Positions 37,172 through 46,100 of a DNA stretch of 64,000 bases are shown here, piece after piece. The notes beneath the pieces are model-generated. The model worked only from the letters and a program-made list of their open reading frames with translations. It ran no database searches and was not told where the DNA came from. Every line of letters begins with the position of its first letter. Position 1 is the stretch's first letter. This stretch comes from CAWCJL01 sp963795775 (GTDB taxonomy: Bacteria; Acidobacteriota; Terriglobia; Terriglobales; Acidobacteriaceae). The stretch spans positions 558,001 through 622,000 of the forward strand of contig CAWCJL010000002.1 in NCBI GenBank assembly GCA_963795775.1, in the 5' to 3' direction. A program made the position numbers and the translations under genes.

Positions 37172-38335
37172 ATGTATCGTGCTTCGTTCCGGGTGTCTCG
37201 CCTCCTCCTCCTCAGTTTTCTTGTTCCGCTTGCCGCCGTATCGCCGCTGGCCTTCGCCAAGTTGCAGGTGACCGCCACAGCCGCGCCGGCGCCTCTGCTC
37301 CCGCAGGAGTTTGCAGGCTGGCATCTCACCGGCCCCATCCAGAAAACTGCGCAGCCGCAGAATGCCGATGCGGCAAATGCCGAAGTCCTCAAGGAATACG
37401 GCTTTACCGACTACGCGGCTGCCAACTACGCGGAAAACGGCAATACGCTCGCCGTCCGCGCTATGCGCTTTGTGGACGCGACCGGGGCCTACGGCGCCTA
37501 CACCTACTACCGTATTCCCGGTATGCATCCGGAGGAGATCGGCCGCGGCGCTGCTGCCAACGGCACCCGTATCCTCTTCTGGTCCGGCGCCACGCTGGTC
37601 GATGCCAAGTTCGATCACCTCACCGCCATGTCTGCTGCGGAACTGCGGGAGTTGGCCACGCGCGTGCCCACACCCAATGGCAGCGCCAACGTCCCGCCCT
37701 CGTTGCCCGGCTATCTGCCGCGCAAGGACCTCGAAGTTACGCACACCCGCTACAGCCTAGGTCCCGAGTCCTACACCCGCTCCGGCGGCGTGCTTCCGCA
37801 GCAGCTCATCGACTTCAGCAAGAGCCCGGAAATCCTCTCCGGCATGTACAGCACCAGTGCCGGGGACGGGCTGCTCACCATCGTCGAGTACCCGACGCCC
37901 CAGATCGCCGCCGACCGCGAACGCGCCATCGCTGCCTTTCTGAAAGCCGGCAGTGGAGCGCAGGCGGGCAATCCGCAAATGGTGTGGCCGCAGGGGCTGG
38001 CGGACAGCAGCCCGCAGGCGTTGCTCACCCGGCGGAGCGGCCCGATAGTTGCCCTCACCAGCGGCAACTTCAGCCCGGGTGAAGCGCACCACCTGCTCGA
38101 TAGCATCAACTACGAAGCGTCCGTCACCTGGAACCATCCGCAGGGCTATGTGCCGGAAACCGCGAAGGCCGCGCGCCTGCTGCTTGGCATCTTTGCTCTT
38201 TGCGTGCTGCTGGGCGGGACGGCAATTCTGCTCGGCGTGTTCCTTGGAGGCGGGCGCGTGCTCATCCGCAAACTACGTGGCAAGCCCTTGTCCAGCCTGG
38301 AGGAGAACCAGTTCATTCGGCTGGATCTGAAATAG
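37172..38335 (+). CDS. DUF6599-type secreted protein with C-terminal membrane anchor
   Basis: A 387-residue protein with a signal peptide (RLLLLSFLVPLAAVSPLAFA) and one C-terminal helix (LLLGIFALCVLLGGTAILLGVFLGG) followed by basic residues, so it is probably anchored with its bulk in the periplasm. The stretches PQEFAGWHLTGP, AVRAMRFVDATGAYGAYTYYR and LTIVEYPTPQIAADRE are typical of the DUF6599 family, common in Acidobacteria and without known function. It follows the amidase gene by 76 bases in the same direction, so a cell-envelope connection is possible. Confidence 0.75.
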   Translation: MYRASFRVSRLLLLSFLVPLAAVSPLAFAKLQVTATAAPAPLLPQEFAGWHLTGPIQKTAQPQNADAANAEVLKEYGFTDYAAANYAENGNTLAVRAMRFVDATGAYGAYTYYRIPGMHPEEIGRGAAANGTRILFWSGATLVDAKFDHLTAMSAAELRELATRVPTPNGSANVPPSLPGYLPRKDLEVTHTRYSLGPESYTRSGGVLPQQLIDFSKSPEILSGMYSTSAGDGLLTIVEYPTPQIAADRERAIAAFLKAGSGAQAGNPQMVWPQGLADSSPQALLTRRSGPIVALTSGNFSPGEAHHLLDSINYEASVTWNHPQGYVPETAKAARLLLGIFALCVLLGGTAILLGVFLGGGRVLIRKLRGKPLSSLEENQFIRLDLK

Positions 38336-38427
38336 AGCGTTCTTTGCACCATGGGTGGTGCAGAATGGAAGGTAAGTACCTGAAAATAAGTGCCTTCCAG
38401 CAGAAATGGCCTCCTCGGAGGCGAACA
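38336..38427 (+). promoter_or_regulatory. Structured leader with Shine-Dalgarno-sequestering hairpin
   Basis: Three local inverted repeats follow one another: TGCACCA/TGGTGCA (38345-38362), TGGAAGG/CCTTCCA (38366-38399) and GCCTCC/GGAGGC (38409-38422). The last hides the GGAGG that precedes the small frame at 38428. A second CCTCC lies downstream inside that frame (TCTCCTCCGA, around 38452), so alternative pairing could free or bury the ribosome site. This is direct reading of sequence; the regulatory role is inferred. Confidence 0.4.
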
Positions 38428-38499
38428 ATGAGTGAATCAACAGGTTACGTTTTCTCCTCCGAAGCAGCGCCCCTAAGCTGCCTGGATTCAGCAGCTTAG
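38428..38499 (+). CDS. Possible 23-residue small protein or leader peptide
   Basis: ATG at 38428 is seven bases after a perfect GGAGG and starts a 23-codon frame (MSESTGYVFSSEAAPLSCLD then SAA) ending in TAG at 38499. The last codons coincide with a perfect 11-bp hairpin (38471-38501). The peptide is polar, Ser-rich, with one Cys, and matches no family I know. The strong ribosome site, its possible sequestration and the terminal hairpin make it a better candidate than chance, but codon count is too small to be sure. Confidence 0.35.
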   Translation: MSESTGYVFSSEAAPLSCLDSAA

Positions 38500-38501
38500 G
38501 G
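38471..38501. repeat. Perfect 11-bp palindromic hairpin
   Basis: CCCTAAGCTGC (38471-38481) pairs with GCAGCTTAGGG (38491-38501) around a 9-base loop. It covers the end of the small frame and lies 16 bases upstream of the -35 element at 38518. It has no U tract on either strand. It could be a Rho-independent-like stop, an mRNA-protecting structure or an operator for the promoter downstream. Confidence 0.7.
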
Positions 38502-38517
38502 AAAAGGGTATTTTGCC

Positions 38518-38546
38518 TTGACACCCCCCGGCGTCACCCATAAGAT
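38518..38546 (+). promoter_or_regulatory. Near-consensus sigma70 promoter
   Basis: TTGACA at 38518-38523 and TAAGAT at 38541-38546 are separated by exactly 17 bases. The -35 box is perfect and the -10 box matches five of six. An A/T-rich stretch (AAAAGGGTATTTTG) lies just upstream, as in UP elements. Expected start is near 38553. An intrinsic terminator follows about 75 bases later. Confidence 0.75.
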
Positions 38547-38552
38547 TTCGCC

Positions 38553-38631
38553 AGAAAGTTCTGATGGCCTTGCCTCCGTTGGAACTATTCTCCCTAAAGA
38601 AAAAGCCACCCTGTTGCCGGGTGGCTTTTTC
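38553..38631 (+). ncRNA. Candidate small RNA of about 75-80 nt
   Basis: The promoter at 38518-38546 and terminator at 38598-38631 bracket a short segment with no credible gene. The predicted transcript would begin near 38553 and end in the U tract at about 38630. The unpaired middle (GATGGCCTTGCCTCCGTTGG) contains CCUCC-like bases that could pair with Shine-Dalgarno sites. Alternatively, the terminator could act as an attenuator upstream of tRNA-Thr. Prediction rests only on promoter and terminator placement. Confidence 0.45.
38598..38631 (+). terminator. Strong intrinsic terminator
   Basis: GCCACCC (38605-38611) pairs with GGGTGGC (38619-38625) around a 7-base loop; AAAA before and TTTTT after give a classical U tract. 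The flanking A/T symmetry would let it work in both directions. It lies between the consensus promoter and the tRNA gene. Confidence 0.85.
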
Positions 38632-38764
38632 GTGCCCGGAACACCGCTCGGTTTTGCTCGCTGCGTTACCCTGTCCAAGCGCCTCGGCAAGAAAATGCGC
38701 GCACGCGTCAGTACCCGGCTGCGGTTTACGCCACCGCGCATGAACGCTACAATCACGGAAGCAA

Positions 38765-38840
38765 GCCGACGTAGCTCAGTTGGTAGAGCAGCCGATTCGT
38801 AATCGGCAGGTCACCGGTTCAAGTCCGGTCGTCGGCTCCA
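38765..38840 (+). tRNA. tRNA-Thr (anticodon CGT)
   Basis: A 76-nt gene including encoded CCA. Acceptor GCCGACG pairs with CGTCGGC, D arm GCTC/GAGC, anticodon stem GCCGA/TCGGC around TTCGTAA giving anticodon CGT, and T arm ACCGG-TTCAAGT-CCGGT. It decodes ACG. Discriminator base is U. Confidence 0.97.
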
Positions 38841-39094
38841 GTATCCGTTCGCATCCCGAACCGTGTTCGGCCCGTATCACCGCACGGCTTCTCCGGTCTG
38901 CGTGCGTAAATCCGCAGCAGCAGCGATCCCTTCCTCGCCTCGCCCGCGCTTCTTCAGGTTTCGTACCGTGTTTTCCTCGTTTTCTCGGTTTTTCTTCCTT
39001 GCACCTGCCTACCCCACTGCCGATAATCGCGTCAGAGTAAACATGTGGGTCCGGTTCCACGGTTTCTACCGTTCCTGAGGACGAGTGCACCGCT

Positions 39095-40063
39095 GTGAAC
39101 ACATATAGCCGTCTTGACGTGCTTCGCATTCTGCGTATCCGCGCCACCCAGCTAGCCTCTTGGGAGCGCGCCGGATTGGTTTCCCGCATCGACACCTACA
39201 GCTTCCAGGACATGGTGCAGTTGCGCAAGTTGCGCGACCTGCAGGCTACGCGCCTTTCCGTTTCCAGCATCCGCGCATCCATTCACGCCATGCAGGCCGT
39301 CTCCGGCATGGTGAACCCGCTGCTGGAAGCCGGCGCCGAGCGCCGTGGCACCCGCGTGCTCTTTCGTCATTCCGGCGCCATGATGGAACCCATCGCGCGG
39401 CAGTTTGTCTTCGATTTCGGTGCCCAGCCCGGCGATCTCCAGCCCGCCTCGGTGGGAAACCTCGCGCTTAACCCCGCGGCAGTGGAAGCGCGCGTCTCTG
39501 CGCTCTTCCTTCAGGCGGTGCAGTTGGAAGAAGCCGGCAAGCGGGACCAGGCGGCGGCCCTCTATGATGTGATCCTGGAACTCGATCCGAGGCACGCGCC
39601 CTCGTGCATCAACCTCGGCACGATCTGCTATCACAAGCGCGCCTTCAAACAGGCGGAAGAGCTCTATCGCCGCGCCACCGTGGCCGATGACACCTACGCG
39701 CTCGCTTTCTTCGATCTCGGCAACGTGCTCGACGAAATGCGACGTCTCGGCGAAGCGATCGATGCCTATCGCGAGGCCATTCGGCTCGCGCCCAAGTACG
39801 CGGACGCGCACTACAACCTCGCGCTTGCCTATGAGCGCACAGGGGAGCGGCGTCGCGCGCTCCGCCACTGGACCGCGTATCTTAAGCTCGATCCGGTGGG
39901 CGCCTGGGCCAACTACGCCCGCGGCCAGATGAAGAAGACCCTCGCACGCGAGCGGCTGGCGATCGTCTCGCGCTCCGCTGGCGCGCTCGGCCTGGGCAGC
40001 CGTCTGCCTCTGCCCAGGCCCGCGGATCCCGGCATCACCGCTGCCCCCCAGCCCGTTCGATAA
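39095..40063 (+). CDS. MerR-like DNA-binding domain fused to TPR repeats
   Basis: A 322-residue protein with GTG start. Residues 1-70 form a MerR-type winged helix (YSRLDVLRILRIRATQLASW, then YSFQDMVQLRKLRDLQATRL). A linker leads to TPR units from about 140 to 270 (QLEEAGKRDQAAALYDVILE, SCINLGTICYHKRAFKQAEE, FFDLGNVLDEMRRLGEAIDA, HYNLALAYERTGERRRALRH). Usual MerR regulators have an effector domain or coiled coil instead. It may be a transcription regulator controlled by protein partners. The upstream 250 bases after tRNA-Thr contain T-rich sequence but no recognised site. Confidence 0.85.
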   Translation: MNTYSRLDVLRILRIRATQLASWERAGLVSRIDTYSFQDMVQLRKLRDLQATRLSVSSIRASIHAMQAVSGMVNPLLEAGAERRGTRVLFRHSGAMMEPIARQFVFDFGAQPGDLQPASVGNLALNPAAVEARVSALFLQAVQLEEAGKRDQAAALYDVILELDPRHAPSCINLGTICYHKRAFKQAEELYRRATVADDTYALAFFDLGNVLDEMRRLGEAIDAYREAIRLAPKYADAHYNLALAYERTGERRRALRHWTAYLKLDPVGAWANYARGQMKKTLARERLAIVSRSAGALGLGSRLPLPRPADPGITAAPQPVR

Positions 40064-40093
40064 CTCTGGATTCGCAACCGAAGGGCGCGGCGC

Positions 40094-40522
40094 TTAGGCC
40101 AGCTTCGCGTCGAGCGTGATGTCCGTGTTGCCTTGAAAGAGGCGAGAAATGGGGCAACCAGCCTTGGCGTCCTGCGCGGCCTTATCGAAGGCGGCCTTAT
40201 CCGCCCCGGGGATGCGGGCTTCGGTCACCAGGTGAATTTTGGTCACGGTAGGCTTCCCGTCCTTCGTTTCGAACGTAACCGTCGCGGTAGTCTGAAGCGA
40301 ATCCGGCCGGATGTTGGCCTTGCCGAGTTCAGCGCTCAGCGCCATGGTGAAGCACCCAGCGTGCGCCGCGGCGATCAGCTCTTCCGGGTTGGTACCGACG
40401 CCGTTTTCAAACCGCGTGCTGAACGAGTATTGCGTGTCTTTAAGCACACCGCTGGCGGTGGACATGGTGCCCTTCCCGTCCTTCAATCCGCCTTGCCACT
40501 GAGCTGAAGCTTTTCTGTCCAT
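40094..40522 (-). CDS. OsmC/Ohr-family peroxiredoxin
   Basis: A 142-residue protein; ATG 40522 has GAGGACG upstream and starts MDRKASAQWQGGLKDGKG, matching OsmC N-termini. The redox cysteines lie in AAHAGCFTMALS and AKAGCPISRLF, the latter of OsmC type (CPxS). It reduces organic hydroperoxides with dithiol donors in the cytoplasm. Size and motifs are ordinary for the OsmC subgroup. Divergent from the small zinc-ribbon gene. Confidence 0.93.
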   Translation of the reverse strand: MDRKASAQWQGGLKDGKGTMSTASGVLKDTQYSFSTRFENGVGTNPEELIAAAHAGCFTMALSAELGKANIRPDSLQTTATVTFETKDGKPTVTKIHLVTEARIPGADKAAFDKAAQDAKAGCPISRLFQGNTDITLDAKLA

Positions 40523-40651
40523 GATGCGTCCTCGGTTCGTATCTCTGCGCAGGTCAAAGCGCGGCCCGCGTCCATACCATACGATGCGGAAATATCCGCG
40601 CCGTCGCAATTCCGGGTCGGGGCCGCGCGACGATGGTGTAGGCTACGGGGC

Positions 40652-40813
40652 ATGGCGGATACGGACCAGGACGTGAGCGCGCCCGTGCCGCAGGCAAAGG
40701 CGGAACACCCATGCGTGTACTGCCCCACCTGCTCATCGCGGCTGATGCATCATCGCTGCAAGCTGGTGTGCACGCGCTGCGGCTACTACCTGAGCTGCGC
40801 CGACTACTACTGA
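40652..40813 (+). CDS. Small zinc-ribbon protein (53 aa)
   Basis: A short gene starting at ATG 40652. After a polar, Ala/Gln-rich N-terminus come CVYCPTCSSRLMHHRCKLVC, TRCGYYLSCADYY and stop. Pairs CxxCxxC and CxxC (seven Cys in total plus two His) imply one zinc ribbon with extra Cys. Analogous short proteins with a CPxCxxxL...CKLxCxxCGY...C(S/A)D pattern are, as I recall, widespread in Acidobacteria but uncharacterised. It precedes the 134-residue protein gene by 92 bases. Possible roles include nucleic-acid binding; none is shown. Confidence 0.75.
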   Translation: MADTDQDVSAPVPQAKAEHPCVYCPTCSSRLMHHRCKLVCTRCGYYLSCADYY

Positions 40814-40905
40814 ACAGCGCGTGCCACCCGGTTGAAAGCAACGCGCGACGGGGGCACGCACTCACACCGGAAAACGTGTTTGTGGACGGGGCGGAGGCAA
40901 CGCAC

Positions 40906-41310
40906 ATGGCGCAGGACAGCTTCTGGAAAGGCGTCACGGTGGGTCTGGTGGGCGGCGCGGTACTCACGCGCCTGCTGAGTTCCGGAATGCGCAAAGGCTC
41001 GCGGCCAGCCGCCGCAAACCCGTGGAGAGGACTGCCGGAGTATCCGCGTCAGCGTCGGATAGCACTGCGGCGCGATGAAGGCGCGGGCGATCCGTCCATG
41101 TTGACCGCGGCACGCACCGGCGCCAATGCCGGCTTTGAACGCCAGGGCGGCGCCCCGGGCAGCACCCACCGTCCGGAATCATCGGAAGTGCCCGGCCGTC
41201 CCGGACAGGCCATCGACTACACCGACGCGTCGGCGCCGGTCCGGCTGTCCTCGCGCACGCTGACCTTGCGCCGGAGCGAGAGCTTCCTCGAAGATACTTC
41301 CCCGGATTAG
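40906..41310 (+). CDS. Small membrane-associated protein with disordered tail
   Basis: A 134-residue protein; ATG 40906 has GGAGG eight bases upstream, which excludes a longer frame from 40711. One Gly-rich hydrophobic segment near the N-terminus (GVTVGLVGGAVLTRLLSSG) may be a membrane helix or hairpin. The rest is polar, Arg/Pro/Ser-rich and probably disordered. No family recognised. Confidence 0.6.
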   Translation: MAQDSFWKGVTVGLVGGAVLTRLLSSGMRKGSRPAAANPWRGLPEYPRQRRIALRRDEGAGDPSMLTAARTGANAGFERQGGAPGSTHRPESSEVPGRPGQAIDYTDASAPVRLSSRTLTLRRSESFLEDTSPD

Positions 41311-41323
41311 CCCCGGGCAGCGT

Positions 41324-42841
41324 TTAGAAGTCGATGTGTGCGCGCAACCCGGGGACGACCACCGGCCCGCGGTCGCGGTTGTAGCCGGGATTGTCCACGA
41401 ACGAGAGCTGGGCCGAGAAATAAAGCCCGCTCACTGCGTGGACCGTGTAGTAGCTTTCGCTGATGAATTCCCGCCCATAGCGAAGGCGCCCGTCGCCCAG
41501 CAGGAAGCCCAGCCCACCCAGTGCCAGGTAATCGCGGTGATCGCGGCTCAACCCATTTGTCACAACTGCGGTGCCAATCCTGTCATAACGCCGGCCCCAG
41601 TTCGCGCCGTCAATGTCGCCGCCCAGCGACAGCGTGCTGTTGATCTCCGTGTAGGCGAATGATTCGTGGTGGCCTTCGTTCCATCCAGTGCGGAGATACA
41701 GGCGGACATTGGCGGGCAGGTCCTGCTCGAGATTCAGGCCGAAGCCCTGCTTGAGCGTGCCCTGGTGGCGGTGAAGGGTGATGTCCGGGGTCGCGTTCGC
41801 GCCACTCCGGTAAGCGTTGATGGCCTCCCGATAATCGCCCATGTTGGCGTGATTCAAATAGGCGAGCGGGCGGATGGAGGTTGCGTACTTGCGGGAAAGC
41901 ACCGGCCGCCATTCGAACTCCAGGTTTTCCGCGCGCGCGCGCCGCATCGCGTAGTCGAGCGTGATGCCGTTGGCCACGGTGGGCATCAGCGCCTCGCCAA
42001 AGCGCACGCCCAGCCGGGGAGACTGGTATTCAAGGATAGAGGCGATTGTGTAGCCGCGCGTATCCGCCGCGTAGTCATACGCACCATTGTTGTCGATCGC
42101 CCAGTTGGTGAACTGGAGATGGCTGTCGCTGCCCACCGCGTTCACGTCGAAGAAGTCCACCAGACCCATCTTGCCCATGCGGAAATCCAGCCGGCGCGTG
42201 GGAACCGAGGTGCGCAGCGAGAACGGGTCGGGCTCGGTCTCGACGCGCTCTTTCGTGAGCGGAATCGTCTGGTGAAGCATGTAGCGGGACAGGTAAACTC
42301 CCTGCCCGAGACTGGGGTTGCGCACCACATCGAGATTGGTAAACCCGGCGAGGCCCAGCGCGGTGCTCAGGCCGTCGCCGCCGGTTTCTTCCGCGTCGAG
42401 CAGGAACTCGGACCAAGGCGCGAAGCGCACGCCGGTGTACAGCGTTAGCACGCGCGAAAGTGCGGTCTCCCCATAACTGCGGAAGCTGTTGGGGCCGGAG
42501 TAGGGCGCGTGAAACGGCTCGTGTGCCTGGAAGATAAAGTTCGCCTGGCCGGAGATCCAGAAGCGATCCGCGATCAGGTGATGTAGGAAGACCGCGGGAT
42601 TAAGCTGGTTATCGGACTGGTCTGCGACCGTCTGGTTAATCGCGCGCAGCGGCACCGAGCGTGCCGGCGTCTGCGGGTCAGGCGGCGTGGCGGGCACATC
42701 CTGCAACAGGGCCGGGCTGGGCGATGGCGCTTCGAGCGGCACAGATGACGCGGCCTCTCCCCCTTTCGCCGTCTGCGCAGCGGCAGACAACGAAAGCGCG
42801 AGCAGCAGGGCTGCCGGGTTGGGCAAAAAGCGGAACTGCAT
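41324..42841 (-). CDS. OprB-like carbohydrate porin
   Basis: A 505-residue outer-membrane protein with a signal peptide (ALLLALSLSAAAQ) and a Pro/Ala-rich N-terminal stretch. The barrel has alternating aromatic strands (FWISGQANFIFQAHEPF, TLYTGVRFAPWSEFLLDAEE, RLDFRMGKMGLVDFFD) and the C-terminal run DNPGYNRDRGPVVVPGLRAH ending in Phe, resembling OprB (PF04966) rather than AlgE. It would admit sugars or related solutes. Divergent from the GH38 mannosidase across 298 bases, suggesting joint control. Confidence 0.82.
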   Translation of the reverse strand: MQFRFLPNPAALLLALSLSAAAQTAKGGEAASSVPLEAPSPSPALLQDVPATPPDPQTPARSVPLRAINQTVADQSDNQLNPAVFLHHLIADRFWISGQANFIFQAHEPFHAPYSGPNSFRSYGETALSRVLTLYTGVRFAPWSEFLLDAEETGGDGLSTALGLAGFTNLDVVRNPSLGQGVYLSRYMLHQTIPLTKERVETEPDPFSLRTSVPTRRLDFRMGKMGLVDFFDVNAVGSDSHLQFTNWAIDNNGAYDYAADTRGYTIASILEYQSPRLGVRFGEALMPTVANGITLDYAMRRARAENLEFEWRPVLSRKYATSIRPLAYLNHANMGDYREAINAYRSGANATPDITLHRHQGTLKQGFGLNLEQDLPANVRLYLRTGWNEGHHESFAYTEINSTLSLGGDIDGANWGRRYDRIGTAVVTNGLSRDHRDYLALGGLGFLLGDGRLRYGREFISESYYTVHAVSGLYFSAQLSFVDNPGYNRDRGPVVVPGLRAHIDF

Positions 42842-43139
42842 CCATACCTAACCTAAGCGGAATCACCGGTGCTTGTGGGAGTGCGGTGTGCATCTGCGGG
42901 CAGCGTGCGGCACCGGCCCTGCAAACAGGCCGCGCGCGCAGGCGAGTGCAGTTGCCGGCCTTCATCGTCTTGCTGCGTCCTCTCCTGATATACGACACGG
43001 TTGGTCCGCATTGCAAGCCGCGCTAGCCGGCGAGCCATGCGCAGCCTATGCCATGAGCTTCTGGACAGTAAGCGTTAGAATGCGGGTGCTTGCCGAGTCT
43101 GCTTTCTGTGGCTTTGAAAAGTTCCTGGAGGAAACCCTG
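42842..43139. other. Divergent intergenic region between porin and mannosidase
   Basis: No gene is supported here. It must hold promoters for both directions. A GGAGGAAA ribosome site for the TTG at 43140 is near its right end. No clear operator symmetry was seen. Confidence 0.4.
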
Positions 43140-46100
43140 TTGACAAGAAAGACCCTCACGTGTGCGACCGTGGCGCTAGCTGGTGCATGTGCCGCTCTTC
43201 CCTTCGCGCTGTATGCACAAAACCCGCCGGACAAGGGTCCGCAGTTGACGACGGACGAGCAGCGTGTGGTGGACCGGCTGGAAAGCCTGGACAGCGTGCC
43301 CGCCGGGAGCTGGCGCTTCCACGTGGGCGACATCGCGCATGCCGAGGCCGTGGACCTGAATGACAGCGATTGGCAGACCGCAGCGCCGAAGAGCACGGCG
43401 CCCACCCAGGCCGTGTGGTACCGGCGGGAGATCGAAGTGCCCAAGACGCTCCACGGCTATGACCTGACCGGGACGCGCATCTGGTTCCGTTTCCGCGCCA
43501 GCGCGAACGGGCCGATGCCGCAGATCATCTACTTCAACGGCCGCCGCGTGGCCATGGGCGACGATCTTGAGCCCATCGTGCTGTTTGACGATGCCAAGCC
43601 GGGCGAGAAAGTGCTGGTGGCAGTGAAGCTGCTGCCGACCGTGGACGTGAAGCGCTTCGAAGGCGCGGAAACGCGCGTGGATTTCGCGCCGAACCGGCCC
43701 AATCCTGACGACCTGCGCAAGGAGTTCCTATCCGTTGCCGCGCTGGCGCCGTCGCTGGCCAAGGACGACAGCGATGCCGAGAACACACTCAAGAAGGCCG
43801 TCGCAGACGTGGACCTGCAGGCGCTCGATGAGGCCAACCAGACGACGTTCGACGCATCCTTGCGCAAAGCGCAATCCGAGCTCGAAGCGGTGCGGCCGCT
43901 GATGCAGGAAGCCACCCTGCACCTGACCGGCAACTCGCATATCGATGCAGCCTGGCTGTGGCCGTGGACGGAGACCGTGGACGTGGTGAAGCGCACCTTC
44001 GGTACCGCGGCACAGTTGATGAACGAGTACCCCAGCTACACCTACACGCAATCCGCCGCGCAGTACAACCAGTGGATGGCGGACAAGTACCCGGAGCTGA
44101 ACGCGCAAATCAAGCAGCGCATCCAGGAAGGCCGCTGGGAGCTGGTGGGCGGCATGTGGATCGAGCCGGACCTCAACATGCCGGACGGCGAATCGCTGGT
44201 GCGGCAGTTGCTGGTCGGGCAGAAGACCTTCAAGGACCTCTATGGCGTGACCACGCGGATCGGATGGAATCCGGACTCGTTCGGCTACAACTGGCAGCTT
44301 CCGCAGATCTACAAACGCTCCGGGCTGGATTATTTCGTCACGCAGAAGATGGCATGGAATGACACCAACCAGTTGCCGTTCAAGCTCTTCTGGTGGGAGT
44401 CCCCGGACGGCAGCAAGGTGCTCACCTACTTCCCCCACGATTACGCGAACGCGAATTTGAATCCGGTGCGGCTGTCGGAAGACCTGGCCGTGGCCCGCAA
44501 GCGGTCGCCGGGCATGCTCGACATGATGGACCTCTACGGAATCGGCGACCACGGCGGAGGCCCCACGCGCGCCATGCTGGATGAAGGCCTGCACTGGATG
44601 GAGCCGGGCAAAGTGGTGCCAAAGATGGAGTTCGGCACGGCGCAGCCCTACTTCAGCAAGGTGGAAAAGGAAGTCAATCCGGAGTCGCCAACGTGGAACT
44701 ACGTCTCTATCGCAAAAGGCGATACGCAGTTGCCGGCGCCGCCCTCGGGCGAGATCTCGATTCCTACCTGGAAGGACGAGCTGTACTTTGAATACCACCG
44801 CGGCGTGATGACCACCCAGGCCAACCACAAGCGCAACATGCGTGAGTCGGAAGAAGAAGTGCTGGACGCGGAGAAGTGGTCGTCGCTGGCGTGGCTGGAC
44901 GGGCGGCACTATCCGGCAAAGGAGCTGGAGGACGCGTGGAAGAAGGTGCTGTTCAACCAGTTCCATGACCTCGCGGCGGGCTCCGGTATCGGCGTCATCT
45001 ACCGCGAAGCGCAGAAGGACTACGACGAGGTGCGCTGGGCGACGGATGAGGCTTCGCACAACGCGCTCCAGACCATCGCGGCCAACGTGGACACGCGCGG
45101 CACAGGAGAGAGCAGTGGGGTGCCGGTGCTGGTAGTGAACTCGCTCGGCTGGCAACGCCCCGGCGTCTTCCCGGTCCAGGTGCAGATGCCGGCAGCCGCG
45201 GCCGGGGGCGTCTCCGTGCTGGATGCGAAGGGCCGGGTGCTGCCCTCGCAGGTGGTGGACAGCGATGGCCGCACCAACAGCTATCGCCTGCTGGTCAAGG
45301 CGCCGGCGGTGCCGTCCATGGGCTACCAGGTGCTGCGGGTGGTGCCGGGGAAACGTGCCTATCAAAGTGACGTGGTGGCGAGCGGTACCACTATCGAGAA
45401 TGCGGCGGTGCGGGTGAAGGTCGATCCCGCGACCGGCTGCATCACTTCGCTGTTCGACAAGAAGGCCAACTTCGAGACGCTGGCCGCCAACGCCTGCGGG
45501 AACGAACTGCAGGCATTCAAGGACACGCCCAAGGACTACGACGCGTGGAACATCGATCCGGGCACGCTCGATCAGCCGCCCACGCTGTTACACGAGGTGG
45601 ATTCGGTAAAACTGGTCGAGCAGGGGCCGATGCGGGCAGTGATCCGCGTGGCGCGGACCTGGCAGAGTTCGAAGTTCGTGCAGGACATCGCAGTCTATGC
45701 CGGCGGCAGCCAGGTGGAGGTCACCAACGACATCGACTGGCACGAGACGCACGTGCTGCTGAAGGCTGCGTTTCCGCTGGCCGCCACGAGCGATATGGCG
45801 ACGTTCGAGATTCCGTACGGCACGATCGAGCGGCCCACCACGCGCAACAACAGTTGGGAGAAGGCGAAGTTCGAGGTGCCGGCCATGCGCTGGGCCGACC
45901 TCGGCGACGGCAAACACGGCCTGAGCGTGATCAACGAGTCAAAGTACGGTTACGACGCTGTGGGGAACCTGCTGCGCCTCTCGCTCCTCCGCTCACCGAC
46001 CTGGCCTGATCCCGAGGCAGACCGCGGACACCACCACTTCCGCTATGCTCTGTATCCGCACGCGGGAAGCTGGAAGGATGCGCTTACGATCCGCCACGGT

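Noticed and set aside
38780..39040. 86-codon frame starting inside tRNA-Thr
   Set aside because: It overlaps the tRNA and has no ribosome site; the T-rich stretch after it looks non-coding.
43728..45365. 545-codon minus-strand open frame
   Set aside because: Antisense to the GH38 catalytic domain, with Arg/His-rich composition and no domain.
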